Source: Chloroflexota bacterium (GTDB taxonomy: Bacteria; Chloroflexota; Dehalococcoidia; Tepidiformales; Tepidiformaceae). Taken from it: a DNA stretch of 8,407 bases. The notes under the pieces are model-generated. The model saw nothing but the letters and a program-made list of their open reading frames with translations. It was not told the DNA's origin and searched no databases. Where the stretch lies: the NCBI GenBank assembly GCA_021823905.1, contig JAKALX010000153.1, forward strand, positions 1 through 8,407, written 5' to 3'. Made by a program: the position numbers and the translations under genes. Positions within the stretch are counted from its first letter, which is position 1. Every line of letters begins with the position of its first letter. Below, piece after piece: positions 1-5,599 of the stretch.

Positions 1-1
1 G

Positions 2-130
2 GCCGACTTCGAGCCGTGGATGCAACGCGCGGCGGTCGGCGAGACGCTGGCGCACCTGGAGTACCTCTTCGAGCTCGGCCGGCTGGCCAAGGTGATGCGT
101 GGGACGACGCTCTACTGGCTGGCGGTCTGA
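2..130 (+). CDS. C-terminal end of a truncated gene, possibly a metallo-beta-lactamase-fold hydrolase
   Basis: An open frame runs in from the left edge and stops at TGA (128-130), giving 42 visible residues that begin ADFEPWMQRAAVGETLAHLEY and end LYWLAV. The segment ETLAHLEYLFELGRL resembles the helix and wing at the C-terminus of metallo-beta-lactamase-fold metallohydrolases (glyoxalase II-like and lactonase-like enzymes), where 'TLAHL-YL---GRL' precedes the last strand. The catalytic HxHxDH region would lie outside the window, so the family call is an inference from the tail alone. The stop codon directly abuts the first heptad repeat array, so the native 3' end may have been altered by the repeat. 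I am fairly sure the frame is coding and only moderately sure of the product. Confidence 0.45.
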   Translation, partial: ADFEPWMQRAAVGETLAHLEYLFELGRLAKVMRGTTLYWLAV

Positions 131-170
131 ATTCACGATTCACGATTCACGATTCACGATTCACGATTCG
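131..170. repeat. Heptanucleotide tandem array 1 (ATTCACG)x5
   Basis: Five perfect head-to-tail copies of ATTCACG occupy 131-165, followed by a broken sixth (ATTCG). The array begins at the base after the TGA stop of the left-edge gene. The first 19 nt including the GA of that stop (129-147) recur exactly at 499-517, at the start of array 2. Tandem heptamers of this kind are known as short tandemly repeated repetitive sequences in several bacterial groups. Their function is unknown. Confidence 0.93.
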
Positions 171-191
171 GTCTGACGGGCGGCACGAGCC

Positions 192-348
192 CCGCGCATT
201 CGCACTTCCCCGGTTCGAAGCGGTAGCCGCGGCCCACCGTGGCCGCATAGCCCGCACGGGATGCACGCCGGTCGTGCCGGCGATGCGTTCGACCTGTTTC
301 CACGGCTCGGGCGAGGGCATGTTGACGACGCACTCCGCCGTGCGCTCG
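192..348 (-). pseudogene. Broken partial copy of a flavin reductase gene
   Basis: The segment matches codons of the intact flavin reductase gene at 780-1409, in the same orientation. Positions 192-228 align without gaps to 1073-1109 (34 of 37 identical by eye), and 261-348 to 1137-1224 (78 of 88 identical). This covers roughly residues 62-113 of the intact protein; the minus strand still encodes ECVVNMPSPEPWKQVERIAG. Between the two blocks the intact gene has 27 nt and the fragment has 32 unrelated nt belonging to a 41-nt repeat. The 5-nt difference shifts the frame. The fragment has no start, no N-terminal third and no C-terminal half, so it is a pseudogene. It may be a decayed paralogue or a piece captured by a repeat element. 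Confidence 0.8.
221..261. repeat. 41-nt dispersed repeat, copy 1
   Basis: This stretch runs from CGGTAGCC to GCACGGGA and recurs at 2259-2299 in the same orientation with one mismatch (A at 249 against C at 2287). It contains a 6-bp hairpin, GCGGCC (229-234), loop CACCGT, GGCCGC (241-246), so it looks like a REP-type palindromic element. Copy 1 lies inside the flavin reductase pseudogene, and its left 8 nt are shared with the intact gene. Confidence 0.85.
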
Positions 349-384
349 CCGTCGTCGCGAAAAACGATAAAAACGCCTAGTGGC

Positions 385-403
385 AGTAGGGTTTTGGCCT
401 ACT
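385..403. repeat. Small hairpin AGTAGG / CCTACT
   Basis: AGTAGG (385-390) and CCTACT (398-403) form a perfect 6-bp stem around the 7-nt loop GTTTTGG. It sits just left of a larger inverted repeat with a related core (TAGG, TAGCC), so the two may be parts of one palindromic element. No T-tract follows on either strand, so this is not a convincing terminator. Confidence 0.5.
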
Positions 404-419
404 ACAGATTCAGCGGACT

Positions 420-468
420 GGCTACTGCTGGGCCTACCGGGCGGCCTACTGTGGGCGTCGCAGTAGCC
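420..468. repeat. Perfect 9-bp inverted repeat with nested CCTAC motifs
   Basis: GGCTACTGC (420-428) and GCAGTAGCC (460-468) are perfect reverse complements separated by 31 nt. The spacer contains two further GGCCTAC motifs (431-437 and 444-450). With the hairpin at 385-403, this makes about 85 nt built from variants of CTAC/GTAG. It may be the terminal structure of a small mobile or REP-like element, but no transposase or target duplication can be assigned. Confidence 0.6.
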
Positions 469-500
469 GGGACCAGCCGGGATAGTAGTGCGGGGGACGA

Positions 501-542
501 ATTCACGATTCACGATTGCCGATTGCCGATTGTCGATTGACG
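501..542. repeat. Heptanucleotide array 2, degenerate (ATTNNCG)x6
   Basis: Six contiguous heptamers read ATTCACG, ATTCACG, ATTGCCG, ATTGCCG, ATTGTCG and ATTGACG. Only positions 4 and 5 vary, so the array keeps the frame ATTNNCG while its middle changes. The first two units match array 1 exactly. Confidence 0.92.
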
Positions 543-547
543 AGTTT

Positions 548-588
548 GGGAGCAGGGGAGCACAGGGCGGGGTGGAGGTGGAAGGGGG
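548..588 (+). other. G-rich tract with G-quadruplex pattern
   Basis: Four G-runs at 548-550, 555-558, 565-567 and 569-572 are separated by AGCA, AGCACA and C, which meets the usual G3+N1-7 pattern for an intramolecular G-quadruplex on the plus strand. A fifth run of five G follows at 584-588. The tract lies directly after heptad array 2. Formation in vivo is inferred, not shown. Confidence 0.45.
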
Positions 589-607
589 TGGTGGCACGCG
601 GGAGCCG

Positions 608-628
608 ATTGGCGATTGGCGATTGCCG
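608..628. repeat. Heptanucleotide array 3 (ATTGGCG, ATTGGCG, ATTGCCG)
   Basis: Three contiguous heptamers follow the same ATTNNCG pattern as the two arrays to the left. This third cluster within 500 bp has a different middle dinucleotide from array 1. Confidence 0.8.
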
Positions 629-740
629 GGGCGGGTCGACGCTGCTCGCCATGCGGATGTCCGCCGGTCGATAACAGCCGGTTCCCTATACGTCGTAGTG
701 AGGGGCGCTCGATCGCAGGCAGCGAGGATCCGTGAGTAGT

Positions 741-770
741 GGACGCCATCCGCAAGCATGGCCGGCGTCC
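741..770 (-). terminator. Hairpin downstream of flavin reductase, possible terminator
   Basis: GGACGCC (741-747) and GGCGTCC (764-770) are perfect 7-bp reverse complements. An alternative inner pairing uses GCCAT (745-749) and ATGGC (758-762). The hairpin begins 9 nt past the flavin reductase stop codon (780-782) in the direction of transcription. There is no clear run of T after it on the minus strand, so an intrinsic terminator is possible but weak. Confidence 0.35.
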
Positions 771-779
771 TCCCTGCGG

Positions 780-1409
780 TCACGCTTCAGCGCGGTAGTT
801 GCACCCGAGTTCCGCGCCCAGGCCGAAGTAGTGGCGGAAGACGTAGAACAACGGGCTCCATCGGCTGGTGTCGACATGGTTCGACCCGGGGATCACGATG
901 GACTCGTGCGCGTGAACACGTTCCACGCGCGTCTCGATCGCTGCCATCGGGGTCGGGCCGTCGGATTCGACCGGCGTGGCGTGGTGGATGGCCAGGACCC
1001 GGACCTCGAACTGGATCGGACATTCGGCCACTCGCGGCGGCGCCACGACCTCCGAGGCGAGCGGCGTGAGCGCCGCGCACTCGAACTTCCTCGGTTCGAA
1101 GCGGTAGCCCATCGCAATCTTGTAGCCGGGCACCGGATCGACGCCGGTCGTGTCGGCGATGCGTTCGACCTGCTTCCAAAGCTCCGGGGAGGGCATGTTG
1201 ACGACGCACTCCCGCGTGCGCTCGAGGTTGAGGAACCCCCGGCCGTTGGTCGCCATGCCAAGAACGAGGCGGTTGCCCAGCGCCCACGAGGAGGACATGG
1301 GCGAGAGGTTGGGCGTGCCGTCGGGGTTCAACGTGCTGATGAGCGAAACAGGTGTCCCGTAGTAGAGGACGGACGGCTTGATGGTCAGGTGGCGAGGCGT
1401 GTCGGTCAT
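780..1409 (-). CDS. Flavin reductase family protein
   Basis: The 209-aa product fits the flavin reductase-like family (FMN-binding split barrel, PF01613), whose members bind FMN or reduce free flavin with NAD(P)H, often to supply a monooxygenase. The N-terminal block YYGTPVSLISTLNPDGTPNL (16-35), then SPMSSSWALGNRLVLGM (36-52), is the FMN-pocket region of the split barrel. RTRECVVNMPS (64-74) and the 'TTGVDPVPGYKIAMGYRFEP' helix region (87-106) are typical of a cytosolic subgroup annotated only as flavin reductase family. ATG at 1409 is chosen because the protein begins at the expected place. The longer frame to 1760 runs antisense through the ArsR gene and lacks homology there. GGAG lies only 2 nt before the ATG, so the translation signal is unusual. 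The gene is divergent from an ArsR-type regulator that may control it. A broken partial copy lies at 192-348. The substrate is unknown. Confidence 0.88.
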   Translation of the reverse strand: MTDTPRHLTIKPSVLYYGTPVSLISTLNPDGTPNLSPMSSSWALGNRLVLGMATNGRGFLNLERTRECVVNMPSPELWKQVERIADTTGVDPVPGYKIAMGYRFEPRKFECAALTPLASEVVAPPRVAECPIQFEVRVLAIHHATPVESDGPTPMAAIETRVERVHAHESIVIPGSNHVDTSRWSPLFYVFRHYFGLGAELGCNYRAEA

Positions 1410-1440
1410 GGCTCCAACGTACCCGCCGCGAATGGCCGAT

Positions 1441-1460
1441 CGTTTCGGCGACGAACGAAA
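1441..1460. promoter_or_regulatory. Candidate operator between flavin reductase and ArsR genes
   Basis: TTTCG (1443-1447) and CGAAA (1456-1460) form an inverted repeat across 8 nt, with a nested TTCG/CGAA pair (1444-1447, 1452-1455). It lies in the 84-bp divergent intergenic region and touches the proposed -35 of the regulator gene. ArsR-family dimers bind such imperfect palindromes, so this is a plausible autoregulatory site. The assignment rests on position and symmetry only. Confidence 0.3.
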
Positions 1461-1487
1461 TGACGCGAGATCCGACTGCCGTACGAT
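1460..1487 (+). promoter_or_regulatory. Probable promoter of the ArsR-type regulator gene
   Basis: ATGACG (1460-1465) and TACGAT (1482-1487) resemble sigma-70 -35 and -10 boxes with a 16-nt spacer. The predicted start of transcription, about 7 nt past the -10 box, falls at or next to the GTG at 1494, which would make a leaderless mRNA. Confidence 0.45.
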
Positions 1488-1493
1488 AGAGGT

Positions 1494-2213
1494 GTGACAG
1501 CGATGGACATCGGCCCACACGCAGAGAACGGTTCGCTGGCCTCGGTGGCGAGCCTGGTTGGTGACGCTTCGCGGGCGGCCATGCTCTCGGCGCTGCTCGA
1601 CGGGCGAGCGCTGACCGCCGGGGAGCTGGCGCGGATCGCGTTGATCGCGCCGCAGACCGCCAGCAGCCACCTCGCGCGGCTTGTGGACGCAGGGCTGTTG
1701 GCGCTCGATTGCCAGGGCCGCCACCGCTACTTCCGCATCGCGAACGCCGACGTTGCCCACGCGATCGAAGCCCTCTCGGCGATAACCCGATGCCAGCCGT
1801 CAGAGGCGGCGACACCTGCTCGACTCACCGAGATCCAGTGCGCCCGCACGTGCTACGACCACCTGGCGGGCCGCCTTGGGGTCGGGCTGGCCGACGCGCT
1901 GCTCGCGCGAGGCATCCTCTCGCGCTGCAACCGGGAGTTCGTTGTAACCGCGCCGGGCGAACGCTGGCTCCGGCAGTTTGGCGTAGACGTCGAGAGGGTT
2001 CGCCAGGCGAAGCGAAAGTTCGCCACCACGTGCCTCGATTGGACAGAGCGGCGGCACCACGTTGGTGGGGCGCTCGGGGCGGCGCTCGCGGCGCGGTGTT
2101 TCGAGCAGGGCTGGGTCGCAAGGATCGACGGCAGCCGCGCGCTCAGGATCACCGTCGCGGGCCGCGTCGCGTTGGAGCGGGAGCTGCGCCTCTCGATTCT
2201 AGGTCCCCGCTAG
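1494..2213 (+). CDS. ArsR/SmtB-type winged-helix transcriptional regulator
   Basis: The 239-aa protein has an N-terminal ArsR-type winged helix: LVGDASRAAMLSALLDGRAL (21-40), recognition region TAGELARIALIAPQTASSHLARLVDAGLL (41-69), wing GRHRYFRIA (75-83). A longer C-terminal domain contains CARTCYDHLAGRLGV (116-130) and CLDWTERRHHVGGALGAAL (180-198), a pattern I recognise from a common ArsR subgroup with a second ligand-sensing half. C116, C120 and H123 could bind metal or sense thiols, but this is untested. Two starts are possible: GTG 1494, which would be leaderless from the -10 at 1482, and ATG 1503, preceded by GAGGTG at 1489-1494 with 8-nt spacing, giving 236 aa. The gene is divergent from the flavin reductase, suggesting local control of that gene and of itself. 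The effector is unknown. Confidence 0.88.
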   Translation: MTAMDIGPHAENGSLASVASLVGDASRAAMLSALLDGRALTAGELARIALIAPQTASSHLARLVDAGLLALDCQGRHRYFRIANADVAHAIEALSAITRCQPSEAATPARLTEIQCARTCYDHLAGRLGVGLADALLARGILSRCNREFVVTAPGERWLRQFGVDVERVRQAKRKFATTCLDWTERRHHVGGALGAALAARCFEQGWVARIDGSRALRITVAGRVALERELRLSILGPR

Positions 2214-2258
2214 CGCCGCTCCTCGGCGATGCGCAACGGTTCCCATGTGATGCGGTCA

Positions 2259-2299
2259 CGGTAGCCGCGGCCCACCGTGGCCGCATCGCCCGCACGGGA
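2259..2299. repeat. 41-nt dispersed repeat, copy 2
   Basis: This copy is 40 of 41 nt identical to 221-261 and in the same orientation. Identity stops sharply at both ends. The hairpin GCGGCC/GGCCGC is at 2267-2272 and 2279-2284. Here the element lies between the ArsR-type gene and the DUF1003 gene, with no flavin reductase sequence around it, which shows the 41 nt form a unit independent of that gene. It could act as a transcript-end structure for the regulator gene, but it has no T-tract. Confidence 0.85.
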
Positions 2300-2345
2300 C
2301 CGCCGCGTACACTGCGCCCGGACTCGATCTGACGGGAGGACGCCC

Positions 2346-2783
2346 ATGGGCCAGAGCAAGACCACCACGATGCATCCCGGGCTTGTGCGCCTCGGCGAGC
2401 AGCGCGCGGCGAGCGTCCAGAACCGGGTGGCGGACGGCATCACGTGGTTCGCGGGATCGATGTGGTTCGTCTACCTCCACGTCGTCCTGTTCGCCTACTG
2501 GATCCTGACCGACGGCACGCCGTTCAACGACCCGTTCCCCTTCGGGCTCCTCACGATGATCGTCTCGCTCGAGGCGATCTTCCTGAGCACGTTCGTGATG
2601 ATCAGCCAGAACCGCGCCGACCTCCGGCGCCAGGTGCTGGCGGACCACGAGTGGCAACTGGTGCAGGACGAGGAGCAACAGAACGAGGAGCTGCTGACCA
2701 TCTCGAGGCAGCTGTTGGAGCTGACGCAGCGGGTGCACACGCTGACGACGGAGATGCACACGACCATCAACGCGCCAAAGTAG
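2346..2783 (+). CDS. DUF1003 family membrane protein
   Basis: This 145-aa protein belongs to the DUF1003 family of small membrane proteins of unknown function. It has a short cytosolic N-terminus, a first membrane segment at about 33-54 preceded by RVADGITWFAGSM (28-39), the conserved FNDPFPFGLLTMIVSLEAIF stretch (60-79), which opens a second membrane segment at about 66-87, then the family motif ISQNRADLR (86-94). The tail (95-140) is rich in E, Q and L and likely forms a coiled coil. The start ATG 2346 is supported by GGGAGG at 2334-2339 with 6-nt spacing; a longer frame from 2277 would begin inside the 41-nt repeat and is rejected. The length is a little short for the family. It stands alone upstream of groEL, with groEL's own promoter between, so no functional link is implied. 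Confidence 0.9.
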   Translation: MGQSKTTTMHPGLVRLGEQRAASVQNRVADGITWFAGSMWFVYLHVVLFAYWILTDGTPFNDPFPFGLLTMIVSLEAIFLSTFVMISQNRADLRRQVLADHEWQLVQDEEQQNEELLTISRQLLELTQRVHTLTTEMHTTINAPK

Positions 2784-2840
2784 CGGGCGCGGGCGGGGGA
2801 TTGGTCTTGCGCCGACCTTTCCGATCGGCCAAGATCGCGG

Positions 2841-2867
2841 TTAGCACTCATTGACAGGGAGTGCTAA
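2841..2867 (+). promoter_or_regulatory. CIRCE operator (HrcA binding site) of groEL
   Basis: TTAGCACTC (2841-2849), 9-nt spacer ATTGACAGG, GAGTGCTAA (2859-2867) is a perfect match to the CIRCE element TTAGCACTC-N9-GAGTGCTAA. HrcA repressor binds CIRCE and releases it after heat shock, coupled to GroEL availability. No hrcA gene is in the window. The operator ends 44 nt before the groEL ATG. Confidence 0.97.
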
Positions 2868-2870
2868 TAT
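2841..2870 (+). promoter_or_regulatory. Probable groEL promoter overlapping CIRCE
   Basis: TTAGCA (2841-2846) and TAATAT (2865-2870) can serve as -35 and -10 boxes with an 18-nt spacer. The -35 lies in the left CIRCE arm and the -10 runs from the right arm, so bound HrcA would cover both. The TTGACA in the CIRCE spacer (2851-2856) has no -10 at the right distance (2874-2879 reads CCCTGC) and is probably not used. A start near 2877 would give a 5' leader of about 35 nt. Confidence 0.55.
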
Positions 2871-2911
2871 GCTCCCTGCACAAGCAAACATACCTCTGGA
2901 GTAAGCCCTAC

Positions 2912-4522
<1,611 letters not shown>

Positions 4523-4585
4523 ACCGGCGCCGGGCGCAACGCTTCACGCGTGGCGTGCGAAAGCCGACAATCTAGATGAACCCCG

Positions 4586-4619
4586 ACTGGGGGTGCGGCC
4601 CCTGCCGCACCCCCAGTTT
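4586..4619 (+). terminator. Intrinsic terminator of groEL
   Basis: ACTGGGGGTGCGG (4586-4598) pairs perfectly over 13 bp with CCGCACCCCCAGT (4605-4617) around the loop CCCCTG, and TTT (4617-4619) follows. It begins 64 nt past the groEL stop. The T-tract is short but the GC stem is very strong. It separates groEL from the downstream gene pair. Confidence 0.82.
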
Positions 4620-4692
4620 GCGCCCCGCCGTCCCGGGCCGAAGAGGCCGGGGGCGCCGGGGCGACGCATACCGAATTCGCGGGGAAACAGCC

Positions 4693-5154
4693 ATGCGCGG
4701 TGAGAACGGTATCCAGGTTGATTTCAACGCGCTCGAAGAGGTGCTGCGGCGGGCCGACGTGCTCACGATCGGCTTCACCCTCTTTCCAGAGCGGCTGCTC
4801 GTCGATCTCCGCATGAGCGCGGCCGAGGAACAGTTCGCCGGCATCGTCGAGCCAGTGGCAAGCGTGCAGGATCGGTACCTCTGGCTTGGCCAGAACCGCG
4901 GCACGTTCGGCGCACCGGAGGCGTTCTCGTTCTTTGTTTGGCCCTGGACTGTCCAATCCCTCGCGGGTGGAGACGTGCTGCGAACGCTGCGCGACCGCTT
5001 TGCGCCGGCTGGCCTCAGGCAATTCGAGGACGCCCTGCGACGTGCGCTTGAGCTAGAGACGCGTGCTATTCTCGATGCCGTGAAGGGCGAGCAAACCTGG
5101 CCCGCGATCTGGGAAGCGCACCCCACAAACCGCCTGGAGCGCCAGGAGCCATGA
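4693..5154 (+). CDS. Conserved-looking protein of unknown function (153 aa)
   Basis: I do not recognise a named family. The protein is soluble, with no signal peptide or membrane segment. The N-terminal half has VDFNALEEVLRRADVLTIGF (9-28) and FPERLLVDLR (31-40), which look like a helix and strands. A block rich in aromatic residues follows: IVEPVASVQDRYLWLGQNRG (51-70) and FGAPEAFSFFVWPWTV (72-87). Residues 94-130 are probably helical. The composition and pattern suggest a genuine folded protein, and I believe similar sequences occur in other Chloroflexota, though that is memory. ATG 4693 is chosen over ATG 4576, which lies upstream of and would translate through the groEL terminator; GGGG at 4681-4684 is a modest ribosome-binding site. 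The stop overlaps the next gene's start as ATGA, so the two are probably translated together. Confidence 0.75.
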   Translation: MRGENGIQVDFNALEEVLRRADVLTIGFTLFPERLLVDLRMSAAEEQFAGIVEPVASVQDRYLWLGQNRGTFGAPEAFSFFVWPWTVQSLAGGDVLRTLRDRFAPAGLRQFEDALRRALELETRAILDAVKGEQTWPAIWEAHPTNRLERQEP

Positions 5155-5486
5155 CGCCGTTGGTCCCCGAGCGCAGGCGCGTGGTGATCACCGGGAAAGT
5201 CCAGGGCATCGCGTTCCTCCTCTGGGTCCGGAACGTGGCCAACTCGCTCGAGCTCTCTGGCAGCGTGCGCCCCCTGGAGGACGGCCGCTGTGAAGCGATC
5301 GCCCAGGGCGACAAGCAGCTGGTGAAGCAGTTTGTTGTGGCCTGCAAGCATGGACCGGCGGAAGCGTCGATCGACAACATTGAGCAGTTCGTCGAGCCGG
5401 TCAACGCGCGAGAGACAACCTTCGTGGTGTACCGGACCCCGTGGCGTCAGATCCACGATGCGCCAGAACGACGCCCCGGGCACTGA
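5151..5486 (+). CDS. Acylphosphatase-fold protein lacking catalytic residues
   Basis: The 111-aa product has the acylphosphatase fold signature: RVVITGKVQGIAFLLWVRNVA (10-30), LSGSVRPLEDGRCEAIAQGD (35-54), then LVKQFVVACKHGPAEASIDNI (57-77). Acylphosphatases hydrolyse acyl phosphates using an arginine in GxVQGVxFR and an asparagine in GWVxN. Here the motif reads GKVQGIAFL, so the arginine is leucine (L23), and GSVRP replaces GWVRN, so the asparagine is proline (P41). Hydrolysis by the known mechanism is therefore unlikely, and a binding or structural role is more plausible. A tail of about 15 residues after the final strand is extra compared with typical 90-100 aa members. The start overlaps the upstream stop (ATGA), indicating translational coupling to the 153-aa protein. 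Confidence 0.82.
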   Translation: MTPLVPERRRVVITGKVQGIAFLLWVRNVANSLELSGSVRPLEDGRCEAIAQGDKQLVKQFVVACKHGPAEASIDNIEQFVEPVNARETTFVVYRTPWRQIHDAPERRPGH

Positions 5487-5525
5487 GCGCGGCGGGGATG
5501 TTCAGGAAGCACCCGGCTTGCGCTG

Positions 5526-5542
5526 GTTAACTACGCGTCAAC
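5526..5542. promoter_or_regulatory. Imperfect palindrome upstream of small winged-helix gene
   Basis: GTTAAC (5526-5531) and GTCAAC (5537-5542) form an imperfect inverted repeat, GTTRAC-N5-GTYAAC, in the 113-bp gap before the winged-helix gene at 5600. It could be an operator for that regulator. The only support is symmetry and position. Confidence 0.25.
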
Positions 5543-5599
5543 TGGTGCACAAGCTGTCCCTAGTCGTGAACACGGGATCGGGATAACCTACGTCGCACC

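Larger units (their letters stand above)
131..779. other. Gene-free repeat island (about 650 bp)
   Basis: No convincing gene lies between the stop of the left-edge gene and the stop of the minus-strand flavin reductase. In order, the island holds heptad array 1 (131-170), a degenerate fragment of a flavin reductase gene carrying a 41-nt dispersed repeat (192-348), nested inverted repeats (385-468), heptad array 2 (501-542), a G-rich purine tract (548-588), heptad array 3 (608-628), and a hairpin (741-770) that may end the flavin reductase transcript. Open frames crossing the region give low-complexity peptides derived from the repeats, such as SRFTIHDSRFTI and IDNRQSAIVNREF, and are not credible proteins. 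In 629-740 I see nothing recognisable. Confidence 0.8.

Noticed and set aside
211..224. GGTTCGAA as a tRNA T-arm
   Set aside because: The same bases occur in the flavin reductase coding sequence (1092-1099), and no acceptor stem, D-arm or anticodon arm surrounds them.
131..628. CRISPR array in the heptad region
   Set aside because: The units are 7 nt and contiguous; there are no 21-40 nt repeats with unique spacers and no cas genes.
154..783. A 209-aa open frame on the minus strand across the repeat island
   Set aside because: Its sequence is made of translated heptad repeats and the frameshifted pseudogene, with no coherent domain.
1410..1760. N-terminal extension of the flavin reductase to 1760
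   Set aside because: It would run antisense through the ArsR-type gene and the divergent promoter region, and family members start near MTDTPRH.
787..1815. A 342-aa minus-strand open frame overlapping the flavin reductase
   Set aside because: It is the +1 shadow of the true flavin reductase frame and is low in complexity (R, P, A rich).
2851..2856. TTGACA as the groEL -35 box
   Set aside because: It lies in the CIRCE spacer and no -10 sequence stands 16-18 nt downstream; the TTAGCA/TAATAT pair fits better.
2861..2911. Upstream GTG start for groEL at 2861
   Set aside because: It lies inside the CIRCE operator and promoter; ATG 2912 matches the universal MAKQ start.
4576..4692. Upstream ATG start for the 153-aa protein
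   Set aside because: The extension would translate through the groEL terminator hairpin and reads as a P/R/G-rich sequence unlike the rest.
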